From: Planctomycetota bacterium | Lineage (GTDB): Bacteria > Planctomycetota > GCA-002687715 > DRQF01 | Direction of reading: 5' to 3' | Assembly (NCBI GenBank): GCA_015485455.1 | Contig: WFTN01000390.1 | Coordinates: 1-9,719, forward strand | Length of the DNA stretch: 9,719 bases | Part shown: positions 1 through 7,397 of the stretch, piece after piece | Position numbering within the stretch: the stretch's first letter is position 1 | How the letters are laid out: every line of letters begins with the position of its first letter | Program-made: the position numbers and the translations under genes | Notes under the pieces: model-generated | What the model saw: only the letters and a program-made list of their open reading frames with translations | Databases searched by the model: none | Told to the model about the DNA's origin: nothing

Positions 1-1
1 C

Positions 2-532
2 AAGGCTGTTTCCAGCAGTCACGCTGCCATTCGTTTCGAGAACAAGCGGTTTACCATTGAGGACTTGGGGAGCGCCAATGGCACATTCGTTGATGGCGAA
101 AAGCTCGTTCCCAATGACAAGAAACCTCTGAAGTCAGAATCTCACATTCGATTTGGTTCAATCGACACGCTTTTCGTTGTGACTTCTGATTCATCTGGCT
201 CGACCCCAGATTCAAAGCGCTATCGCAATGCAGTGGAAGTCTTGATTCACGAGGGTACGCTCCCGGCTTCTCAGCGAGACGAAGCGATTCGGGAGGCCCA
301 AGCTAGTCACCATCATCCCGGTGAGGTTCTTCTCCAAAAGGGACTACTCACAGTGGAAGAGTGGCTTTCGGCCTACAAGAAAGCGGAGTTTTTTGTTGCC
401 CCCCGTGCCCTCGGGGGAGGATCTCAGGGAGGTGGCGGCAGCAAGAAATTCTTGATCGCCTTAGTGATTCTTTTGCTGGCTGTCATTGTCGTCTTGGTGG
501 TGAAACCAGGGTTGTTAGGGCTGGGGGGCTAA
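2..532 (+). CDS. FHA-domain protein with C-terminal membrane anchor (5' partial)
   Basis: The reading frame is open from base 2 to the TAA at 530-532, giving 176 residues in the window; the true start lies upstream. The first ~60 residues are the C-terminal half of a forkhead-associated (FHA) domain. They carry the SSSH motif (the family's SxxH) and later LGSANGTFVDG (the NGT motif), the residues that contact phosphothreonine in known FHA domains, so phosphopeptide binding looks intact. A helical stretch follows, with 'GEVLLQKGLLTVEEW' weakly recalling the MshEN/GspE N-terminal fold. After a Gly/Ser-rich linker comes a hydrophobic helix (KKFLIALVILLLAVIVV) about 10 residues before the end. 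I infer a tail-anchored protein with its FHA domain in the cytoplasm. It ends four bases before the 17-haem cytochrome gene, so the two are probably co-transcribed. It may recruit a Thr-phosphorylated partner to the membrane complex. A TTG at 65 is not a plausible start because it lies inside the FHA domain. Confidence 0.9.
   Translation, partial: KAVSSSHAAIRFENKRFTIEDLGSANGTFVDGEKLVPNDKKPLKSESHIRFGSIDTLFVVTSDSSGSTPDSKRYRNAVEVLIHEGTLPASQRDEAIREAQASHHHPGEVLLQKGLLTVEEWLSAYKKAEFFVAPRALGGGSQGGGGSKKFLIALVILLLAVIVVLVVKPGLLGLGG
523..528 (+). promoter_or_regulatory. G-rich ribosome binding site for the 17-haem cytochrome
   Basis: A run of six G lies 8 bases before the ATG at 537, inside the last codons of the upstream gene. 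It is a G-rich, non-canonical Shine-Dalgarno candidate and supports the 537 start. Confidence 0.45.
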
Positions 533-536
533 CCTG

Positions 537-2687
537 ATGTCGAAATTGCTTCTGCTCGCGACCAGCACTCTTGTGACCTTCTTCTTGGGGTTGACGCTCT
601 GGGATCATGCTGCTCCGGTCGCCTTATCTGTTGCCCCGAAATTGGCAGAGGCTGATGTCTTTCCTCATGGGAAGCACGTTCACGGGGAATGGCTGACGTC
701 TCCAGAGGTGAAACGGGATTGCCGCGGTTGCCATGACTTCGATGAGTCCGACGGTGTCAGGCAGCCGGAACAAACCTGCGTTCTTTGTCACTACGCTTTC
801 GGCCCAGGGCTCGAGAGCCTCAAGGTGGAAGGGTCCATCGAGGCCCTGCCTTCTTCGATTGAAGCCTTTGCCCATGGTGATCATGGGAAACTCGATTGCA
901 AAGCATGTCACGCTCCACCGGAAAGTTCTCTCCGAGGAATCGGTGGCCCGATTGTTCCGGATCAGATGTTTATCCCCCAGGGTTTGGGCTCTTGCGTCAA
1001 GTGTCACGACCCCAGTGCCAAGAATCGCCCTGCTAATCGTTCCAAGGACGACGTGGGGTTTCAGGCAGTCATCAATGAAAAGCCTCGGATGAAGGCTAAC
1101 CCGGATGCCGTCTTTAAGCACAGCGAACATTTGTCGCCAACTGAAATCAACCGTCAGCAAAACTGCAACACTTGTCACGATAGCCTGGCGGCTGCCGGCC
1201 CAAACATGGGGGATGCTGTTTTCAACAGTGCCTCATGTGGGGAGTGCCATCAGGACGAAAGCGGAGTGAAACTTGAATTCAGAACGGAAGTGAGGAAGTA
1301 CACGAGCCCATCTGATCTCGCCTTCTATCACTCTGACCACGTGACCCCAGAAGCCATGGGTAAGAGTAAGGAACTCAAGGCGAAAGCCTGCTTCGCTTGT
1401 CACGACAAGAATGAAGGCAAAGAAGGCAGGGGTGTGAGTGATTATCCTCTAAGAAGAGGTTTCGACAAGTATCAACAGTGTTCGATTTGTCATGCCGAGT
1501 CGGATGTTAAATGGCGGGGTTTTGATCATAAGTCTTCCCCCCAAGATGTCACATGGCGCATCCCTGATCATGGGGCCCTGAGCAAGCAAGGCAACAATTG
1601 CACAGCTTGTCACGTCTTTGGGCAAGAATCAGCGATGAAAACCACAAGGCCCATGGGTGAGGTGGGCCGGAGTCGCCCTTCGGTATTTGAGATCGTGGAA
1701 CAAGCTCATCCTCATATTACCGGTTCCAACGACACGAAGAACAAAGATTGCAAGTCTTGTCACATTGCCGAAGCGAAGGTGATTCCATCGAGAATCAAGG
1801 AGAAACGTTTCGCTCATGACGCCCATCTGGGGGCTTCTCCAACGGCTGAGGACTGTCAGACTTGTCATGTCTCGCCCCAGGAGGGGACGAAAAACCTGAT
1901 GCAACTCGCCGGTCATGAGGGCATGCAGTTGTCCTATTCTGAAGCTTCCTGCAATGAATGCCACCAGGGGGTCGCTTTGGTCAAGGCAGGGACGTATACC
2001 AAGCAGGTCTCCAAGAATGTTCTCTTTGATCACAGTGATCATGTCACTGCCAAGTCAAGCCCTACGGTTTGCAATGATTGTCATGTTCGAGGGGATGGGG
2101 GCGAATTTCGAGAGTTCGTTTTTCAGGATGGGGTGAAAGACTGTAGTCAATGCCATGACCATGGAGAGAAGAACTTCAAGAACACAGGCAACAAGAATCA
2201 AGCCTATGTGAATGGCTGCGTCGCTTGCCACGAAGTTCATGTGAAAGGCATTCCAGCGCTCAACTCAGAGCTCCCAGCCAGTCGGGTTGATATCCATGCT
2301 ATCAATGGTTCCCAATTCCATCCTTTGCCTTCGAAGATGGCTTGTTCCAAGTGTCACCGCCCAGGTTTCACTCAGGATAAATTGGTGGAAAGTCAATTTG
2401 ACGTGGTGAAGTCGGAATTTACCAACTACCAACGTGGGCAAGGGAAAGGAACTTCCTTCCATTCTAAGCACAAGGACATGGGAGAAGCGCTGCCTCAGGA
2501 ATGCTACGCTTGTCACTGGAATAATTTCACCAAACTTCAGACTACAGTGGTAAGAGTGGCCGATGAGTTGGGCAAGGCGCGCTCCATTGGCAGGTCTCAG
2601 CCCCATAGCAATCCCAAGAAGGCGAGTGTCGTTCGTGGGGCCTTAGGAAACATGATTAAGGGCTATCCAGGAAGACTGTCCAAATGA
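537..2687 (+). CDS. Exported 17-haem c-type cytochrome
   Basis: This 716-residue protein has 17 CXXCH haem c sites, with first cysteines at residues 62, 81, 121, 153, 210, 234, 285, 315, 355, 405, 440, 472, 512, 536, 561, 603 and 656, or one haem per ~40 residues. An N-terminal hydrophobic segment (about 4-20) should send it across the inner membrane for haem attachment. The nearest AxA (37-39) is far from that core, so the segment may stay as an uncleaved anchor. FxHxxH motifs recur at 42, 111, 193, 263, 425 and 497, with a related FHSKH at 641. They resemble the motifs supplying distal haem ligands in cytochrome c3/c7-type repeats, so most haems are probably bis-His and electron-carrying. 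The last 55 residues are basic and lack haem sites. It is probably a periplasmic electron wire or store fed by the b-type subunit encoded next, whose ATG overlaps this stop (ATGA). I see no catalytic-haem signature, but a reductase role cannot be excluded. Confidence 0.93.
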   Translation: MSKLLLLATSTLVTFFLGLTLWDHAAPVALSVAPKLAEADVFPHGKHVHGEWLTSPEVKRDCRGCHDFDESDGVRQPEQTCVLCHYAFGPGLESLKVEGSIEALPSSIEAFAHGDHGKLDCKACHAPPESSLRGIGGPIVPDQMFIPQGLGSCVKCHDPSAKNRPANRSKDDVGFQAVINEKPRMKANPDAVFKHSEHLSPTEINRQQNCNTCHDSLAAAGPNMGDAVFNSASCGECHQDESGVKLEFRTEVRKYTSPSDLAFYHSDHVTPEAMGKSKELKAKACFACHDKNEGKEGRGVSDYPLRRGFDKYQQCSICHAESDVKWRGFDHKSSPQDVTWRIPDHGALSKQGNNCTACHVFGQESAMKTTRPMGEVGRSRPSVFEIVEQAHPHITGSNDTKNKDCKSCHIAEAKVIPSRIKEKRFAHDAHLGASPTAEDCQTCHVSPQEGTKNLMQLAGHEGMQLSYSEASCNECHQGVALVKAGTYTKQVSKNVLFDHSDHVTAKSSPTVCNDCHVRGDGGEFREFVFQDGVKDCSQCHDHGEKNFKNTGNKNQAYVNGCVACHEVHVKGIPALNSELPASRVDIHAINGSQFHPLPSKMACSKCHRPGFTQDKLVESQFDVVKSEFTNYQRGQGKGTSFHSKHKDMGEALPQECYACHWNNFTKLQTTVVRVADELGKARSIGRSQPHSNPKKASVVRGALGNMIKGYPGRLSK
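2669..2674 (+). promoter_or_regulatory. RBS for the membrane b-type subunit
   Basis: AGGAAG lies 9 bases before the ATG at 2684, inside the end of the cytochrome gene. With the ATGA stop/start overlap it points to translational coupling of the two products. Confidence 0.55.
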
Positions 2688-3904
2688 ACCTGAGTCTATT
2701 CAAGTCCGTTCACGGTCCGATTGCGCTGGTGATCTGCGTAGCATCGACAGCTTGGCTTATCGCCATTGGCGCTACTGCCGGCACGCGGGCAGGATCGAAT
2801 CCAACTTATGTTTTGTGGAGTGGCTGGATTGCCGCTGCCCTGATGCTTGTGGCCATGCTTTACTGTGCACGCAAGTACATGCATAAGCTCAAATACTCCC
2901 CAGAGCTCAAACTGAAGGTCCCCATTTCTTCCTTAGAAGCTTCCGAAGCTGGGTTGAATGATGTGCGGAGAAGAGCCGCCCGAGGCGACTTTAGTTCCGT
3001 GGCAGAAGTCAACAAAGCAGCTCAAAGAGTGGTGATCGATGAAGGTGTGAGTCAAGTCATTGCTGTCTCGACTCGAGCTGGTAATCCTGCTGCCGGTGAG
3101 TCTCAGTATGTTATCGAAGTGAAACCACCTGAGAAATTCGGCCGCATGACCAAATGGCTTCATGCTCACATTTATTATGGTTTGGCTTCTGGGGTTTTGG
3201 TCTGGCTTCATGGTGGATTTGCCATGACCCATCCCATGGGCATTCTTCTCAATGTCTTGACTGCTCTTGTCATCATTACGGGCATCATTGGGATTTTTCT
3301 CTTTGCTTATGGCCCCTCTTGGATGACTCGTCACGAGAAGGATTTGAACTTTGAAGAGAACTTCGTGCTCGATGCCAGCCTGAAGGACAAAATCCGTGAC
3401 CATTTGGTTGCTGTTAAGAAAACTCTGCCCGATGAAAAAGAGATGGTCGCGGCTTTGGAGAAAGGCTTTGCCAGTGGTAATCACGATCGGCTGACGACGG
3501 TTTTTAAGTCGTGGAAAGACGCGAAGACAGCCATCGTTGACCTTGCCAACGGCGTTGTTGCTGCGGTGTCTGAAGCTAAAGAAGAGGCTGTCCCGGCCGC
3601 TGCATTTGCATCTTTAAGCAATTCTCCTGTACTGAAGTCAGAGATGGAAAAGGCAGCCCAAGAAGAAGATCCCAAGAAACGTTTGGCAGGGGTGAAAAAG
3701 GTCTTGGCGAACTACACCAAAGAAAACCAATTGGTGGAAGATGCTGTTGTCCTTCTGGGGCAACGCAATGGAACCCGGGCTGGTTTGGCCCAACTGACTC
3801 GCATTAAATTCTTCATGAATGTTTGGCGCGCCATTCACATTCCTGCTTCTTTGGCGCTCTGTGGTCTCATTGTTCTTCACGTTCTTTCGGTCTGGTGGTA
3901 CTGA
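2684..3904 (+). CDS. Predicted di-haem b-type membrane cytochrome (five helices)
   Basis: I predict five membrane helices in 406 residues: ~11-32, 42-62, 160-180, 185-210 and 383-404. Helices 3 and 5 each carry two histidines 14 residues apart: H162/H176 and H385/H399. This is the spacing used by the two haem-binding helices of cytochrome b/b6-type subunits. The basic segments after helices 2 and 4 place the loops 63-155 and 211-380 in the cytoplasm. H162 and H385 then face the inside and H176 and H399 the outside, as needed to stack two b haems across the membrane. The ~170-residue loop between helices 4 and 5 is charged and probably helical; I do not recognise it, and it may dock the cytoplasmic FeS protein encoded next. 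The likely role is to pass electrons between the quinone pool or FeS clusters and the periplasmic cytochromes. Haem binding is inferred from the His pattern. It lacks the layout of NrfD/PsrC subunits. Confidence 0.75.
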   Translation: MNLSLFKSVHGPIALVICVASTAWLIAIGATAGTRAGSNPTYVLWSGWIAAALMLVAMLYCARKYMHKLKYSPELKLKVPISSLEASEAGLNDVRRRAARGDFSSVAEVNKAAQRVVIDEGVSQVIAVSTRAGNPAAGESQYVIEVKPPEKFGRMTKWLHAHIYYGLASGVLVWLHGGFAMTHPMGILLNVLTALVIITGIIGIFLFAYGPSWMTRHEKDLNFEENFVLDASLKDKIRDHLVAVKKTLPDEKEMVAALEKGFASGNHDRLTTVFKSWKDAKTAIVDLANGVVAAVSEAKEEAVPAAAFASLSNSPVLKSEMEKAAQEEDPKKRLAGVKKVLANYTKENQLVEDAVVLLGQRNGTRAGLAQLTRIKFFMNVWRAIHIPASLALCGLIVLHVLSVWWY

Positions 3905-3907
3905 TCT

Positions 3908-5389
3908 ATGACTGACGATTTTGATGTACTTGGACTTCTTCAGTCCCTCCCGCTGTTTGAAAAAGTGAAGCCGGGTGCGCTGAAGAAGATGTATGTGGAC
4001 CCGGAGAAGGCTAAACCTGGGCAACAAACAGGGCTCCAGGATAAGCACGTTCAGTTCATTGTCGCCAATCCTGGGGAAGTGATCGTGCGCCAAGGAGAGC
4101 TAGACACAGAGTTCTATATTGTCATTGAAGGCATCGCTAGTGCTTACCGCTCCGAAGATGGAGGGAAGTCAACTCTCTTGGGGAGTTACGGTCAAAACGA
4201 CTTCTTTGGCGAGATGTCAGCGATTTCTCATCAAGCTCGATCGGCGACGGTGAAAGCTGACGCCACTTGCACATTGATGCGGATGGATGTCACTTTGTTT
4301 CAGCAGCTCTTCGGCGACAAAACGTCGAGTTTCGCCAAGATCATTGATGAGCGCTATCGTGAGAGAGCTTTGGCTTTTCACTTGATGACTGCCCCGATCT
4401 TCAAAGAGACGTCTCAGGAAAAACTGAAACTTGTGGCAGATAGGGCAGAGCTGGTGTCCTACGAGAAAGACGCCGTCATCACCGTTGCAACGGATCCTGC
4501 TGATGCCGTGTTCTTGGTTCGAAGCGGCATCATCAAGCGCAGCACAACGGGCTCGATGGGGGAAGAGAGAGTCCATGACTATCTCTGCGACAACTCGTCT
4601 TTTGGTGAGCAAGCTCTTGCTGGCGGGGAACCGACTTGGGGTTACGATGGCGTCGCTATGAGCCGTGTTGACTTGGTGCGGATGCCCTGCAAGCTGTTTC
4701 AGGAAGTTTTCACCAGCGAAGAAGACAAACACAAGCTGACTCGCCAGGTTAGCCTGCTCTTGCAAGAAGAGCAGGGCATCAAGACCTCACTCTCTGACGA
4801 CGATCGCAATGAACTCTTGGTTGGCCAAGAGACTATCAAGGGCACTGAAGCCTTGGTTATCGACCTGAAGAAGTGCACACGATGCAATGCCTGCGTCGAG
4901 AGCTGTGTGTCTGTTCACGAAGATGGCATCCCCCGTCTGTCAAAGCGTGGTATTCGTATGGGAGACTTAACTCTCTCGTCCGCTTGCTACAACTGTAAGA
5001 TTCCAGAATGCATGTTGTCGTGTAATTTTGGCGCAATCAGAAGAGACAAAGACGGGCAGATTCATATCGTTGTGGACAATTGCACTGGTTGCAGTAAGTG
5101 CGAATCTGGTTGTCCCTATGGCGTTATTCGCATGGCTCATGTCTTGACACCTGCGGAACAATCAGCTCAACAGCCTTCAATTTGGGAGAGCATTCCTTTG
5201 CTTAACAAGTTGATCAAACCCAAGCCGGTGGAGGTCATGGCAGATAGTCCCAAAGGGAAGCCTATGGCTAAGGCGATTAAGTGTGATCTTTGTGCTGGAT
5301 TGCCGTTTGAGGCCTGTGTCTATAATTGCCCATGTGATGCGATTGCCAGGCGGTCCCCTGAGGCCATCAGTGGCATTGGCAACAGATAA
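3908..5389 (+). CDS. Tandem cNMP-binding domains fused to four-cluster [4Fe-4S] ferredoxin
   Basis: This 493-residue soluble protein has no signal peptide. Residues ~13-140 form a cyclic-nucleotide-binding domain (CRP/PKA-R fold) with an intact phosphate-binding cassette: GE at 101-102 and RSAT at 111-114. Residues ~160-275 form a second copy with FGE (232-234), but the arginine position reads Tyr-Asp-Gly near 246-248, so ligand binding there is doubtful. Residues ~315-480 are a ferredoxin unit of the DmsB/PsrB/NrfC/FdhB type with four cysteine groups: C323/326/329/333, C360/363/368/372, C392/395/398/402 and C459/462/470/474. All sixteen ligands for four [4Fe-4S] clusters are present, plus an extra C476. 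No DNA-binding helix-turn-helix is apparent, so it is not a CRP-type regulator. The gene starts three bases after the b-cytochrome gene. I infer a cytoplasmic electron-entry or exit subunit docked on that protein and possibly gated by cAMP, c-di-GMP or another nucleotide. The ligand and redox partner are unknown. Confidence 0.92.
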   Translation: MTDDFDVLGLLQSLPLFEKVKPGALKKMYVDPEKAKPGQQTGLQDKHVQFIVANPGEVIVRQGELDTEFYIVIEGIASAYRSEDGGKSTLLGSYGQNDFFGEMSAISHQARSATVKADATCTLMRMDVTLFQQLFGDKTSSFAKIIDERYRERALAFHLMTAPIFKETSQEKLKLVADRAELVSYEKDAVITVATDPADAVFLVRSGIIKRSTTGSMGEERVHDYLCDNSSFGEQALAGGEPTWGYDGVAMSRVDLVRMPCKLFQEVFTSEEDKHKLTRQVSLLLQEEQGIKTSLSDDDRNELLVGQETIKGTEALVIDLKKCTRCNACVESCVSVHEDGIPRLSKRGIRMGDLTLSSACYNCKIPECMLSCNFGAIRRDKDGQIHIVVDNCTGCSKCESGCPYGVIRMAHVLTPAEQSAQQPSIWESIPLLNKLIKPKPVEVMADSPKGKPMAKAIKCDLCAGLPFEACVYNCPCDAIARRSPEAISGIGNR

Positions 5390-5397
5390 GTTCGATT

Positions 5398-5405
5398 GAA
5401 GAGGT
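5398..5405 (+). promoter_or_regulatory. RBS fixing the GTG start of the FHA-cytochrome fusion
   Basis: GAAGAGGT lies in the 22-base gap, 6-7 bases before GTG 5412. It supports this GTG and hence inclusion of the complete FHA domain. Confidence 0.65.
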
Positions 5406-5411
5406 AGTCCT

Positions 5412-7358
5412 GTGGCCAAGTTCACTTTCAAAGTTGGTAAAGATGTAGAGGTGAGAGAGGGAGATCGGGTTTCTATCGGAACACGTTCGACGGCATCGTT
5501 TACCTTGGCCGACCCTTTGGCAGCGGATTTTCACTGCGACATTCTCGTTCGGGGTAGCGAGTTCGTCATCATGGACCGAGGTGGCTCCTTGGGCACCTTT
5601 GTTAACGGTGTGAGAGTCGTTGAAGCTCACCCCTTGAAGGACGGTGATCAGATCGTTTGCGCGGTTACCCGCTTGAAAGTCACAATCAAGGGCGAAGAAC
5701 TCCAAATAGAACAAGAGCGAGGTCGTTTCTACTACGACGACAAGAAAGATGGTCTCGACCTCTCTCGCCGGGAAGTGGCATTTGGACGCTTTCGGCCCGT
5801 AAGTGTGGGTAACTGGGTTGTCGTATTTGTCATGTTGATGTTGTTTCCCTTGTGCTACCTAGGAGCCACCAGCGATTTCCTTCTCGAACCGGGCGAAACC
5901 TGGCATGGCAACCAGAAGGCCTACCATGCAGCCATGGAAAATCTTGACGCTGACAATCAGGATTGCAACGCATGCCATGATGCACTTTCAGGGACGCCGG
6001 CCACAAAGTGCATGAATTGTCATCAGGATGACATTGGCCCCAAGGACATGCACCCATTCCATGAATCCGCAGAAGATTGGGGTGAGACTTGCATCAAGTG
6101 TCACGTGGATCATCGTGGCACCCATGAGTTTGCTCTCATTGCGAAGCCAGCAAAGGAGACATGCGGAGACTGTCACGAGGTGGACAAGAAGATGACCAAA
6201 AAACGGCCATCAACTATTCCCACCGTCGATGTGGCCTTGCTCTTTAATACATTCTCTCACGCCGATCATATGAACAAGGATGTCGCTGGCAGCAAGATTG
6301 CTTGTGATAGTTGCCACAAACAGTATGACTCCACCACGAAAGACGATGTCACCGAGGGCAATCGCCCTCGTGAATACCAGCCAGTGGCCTATGAAGCCTG
6401 CATGGGCTGCCATTCGGGAGCACAGACTGACATCAAGGATCTGTCTGGGACTTGGCACGGAACTGATGATGGTGGCAAGAAGTGCCTACAGTGCCATAGT
6501 GAACTAAATCAACAGGCTCTGACTCAGGTCGACTTTCAACAAGTCACTTTGGGTTATTCTTTGGTTGGGCGTTCCCACATCGAAGAAATGACATCCAAGG
6601 CCGCCGACGGTGGCCAAGAGTGTGCTGATTGCCATCGCCGAGAAGATCTCTTGAAGGGCGGAGCCGATTTCGCCCAAAGAGGATTCGTACACAAGACCCA
6701 CATTCTGGACCAGGACCCCAAGGACAGTGCCACGAAACTCCTTCTCTCGGGTAGCCTCACCGCACCAGCGAAAGGGCAATGTTCTTTCTGTCACGCAGAC
6801 ATGATGGAGACCAATTCCCTCAAAGGTGAGAGTCCTCATCATTACGCCAATCAGAGCTGTGCTACTTGTCATACCAGCGGTGGTGTCCGTCAAGATAATA
6901 TGAGCCCCCCTGTTGCCAGCAAGCGCAACGATTTTCCGCACAAACTGCACATGAAGGTTGATGGGGGATGCTATGCCTGCCATGAATTCACTGGTTCTGA
7001 TCCGAAGATGGACGTGGTAACACCGGCCCAAGTGAAGAGTTGTGTCGCTTGTCACAGTAGCCACCAGAATGTCGGCGGTCGTGAAGGCCATTGCGCGGAT
7101 TGCCACAAAGGGGCAGAAGAAGGTCGTAAGAAAGATCCCGTCTATTCTCAGGAAGCAATCCTGTGGAATCGCCGGCCAGACGCGTCCTATAGCCACAATA
7201 GTCCGGGACATGTGGGGCTTACGAAAGCGGGCAAGTGTACGGACTGTCATGGTGAAGATATCTGGGAGACAAAGACTGTGGACGCCATCAAGATCCCAGT
7301 TGAAGACGACCCCAGGTGCCGTGATTGCCATTTGCGTGAACGTTTCCACTGGCGATAG
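5412..7358 (+). CDS. FHA domain - single TM helix - 15-haem cytochrome c fusion
   Basis: The protein has 648 residues from a GTG start. Residues 1-93 look like a full FHA domain, but its phosphopeptide residues are altered: the usual GR reads G23-T24-R25, the SxxH serine is Ala38 (H41 kept), and the NGT asparagine is Leu60 (G61-T62 kept). A basic linker precedes one membrane helix (~132-152). The rest carries 15 CXXCH sites with first cysteines at 185, 200, 227, 251, 298, 330, 358, 404, 457, 483, 520, 544, 561, 609 and 636. FxHxxH motifs at 281, 425 and 508 probably supply distal ligands. Haem c is attached outside the cytoplasm, so the FHA domain must be cytoplasmic and the haem domain periplasmic, with the helix acting as an internal signal-anchor. 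The reading frame is uninterrupted from FHA to the last CXXCH, so this is a true fusion. It probably accepts electrons from the b-type subunit and may sense or assemble through its FHA domain. Confidence 0.93.
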   Translation: MAKFTFKVGKDVEVREGDRVSIGTRSTASFTLADPLAADFHCDILVRGSEFVIMDRGGSLGTFVNGVRVVEAHPLKDGDQIVCAVTRLKVTIKGEELQIEQERGRFYYDDKKDGLDLSRREVAFGRFRPVSVGNWVVVFVMLMLFPLCYLGATSDFLLEPGETWHGNQKAYHAAMENLDADNQDCNACHDALSGTPATKCMNCHQDDIGPKDMHPFHESAEDWGETCIKCHVDHRGTHEFALIAKPAKETCGDCHEVDKKMTKKRPSTIPTVDVALLFNTFSHADHMNKDVAGSKIACDSCHKQYDSTTKDDVTEGNRPREYQPVAYEACMGCHSGAQTDIKDLSGTWHGTDDGGKKCLQCHSELNQQALTQVDFQQVTLGYSLVGRSHIEEMTSKAADGGQECADCHRREDLLKGGADFAQRGFVHKTHILDQDPKDSATKLLLSGSLTAPAKGQCSFCHADMMETNSLKGESPHHYANQSCATCHTSGGVRQDNMSPPVASKRNDFPHKLHMKVDGGCYACHEFTGSDPKMDVVTPAQVKSCVACHSSHQNVGGREGHCADCHKGAEEGRKKDPVYSQEAILWNRRPDASYSHNSPGHVGLTKAGKCTDCHGEDIWETKTVDAIKIPVEDDPRCRDCHLRERFHWR

Positions 7359-7397
7359 AGGGGTGGTGGGAAGTCGCTCAGATCGTATAGTCGGTCC

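Noticed and set aside
65..67. TTG as the start of the first FHA protein
   Set aside because: The frame is open to base 2 and encodes the SSSH half of the FHA motif upstream of this TTG, so the gene begins outside the window.
624..1178. Antisense open frame (184 codons) opposite the 17-haem cytochrome
   Set aside because: It has no family resemblance or coherent domain, and the + strand is clearly coding here.
1446..1459. CCTCT-AAGA-AGAGG hairpin
   Set aside because: It is a five-base stem inside a cytochrome coding region with no T-run or gene boundary nearby; chance is the simplest explanation.
2684..5389. DmsBC / PsrBC / Nrf-type reductase subunits
   Set aside because: The FeS half fits, but the membrane subunit has bis-His helices rather than the NrfD/PsrC layout, and no molybdopterin catalytic subunit lies in the window.
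7359..7397. Terminator or promoter between the cytochrome and DUF4129 genes
   Set aside because: I find no stable hairpin with a T-run and no clear -35/-10 pair in these 39 bases.
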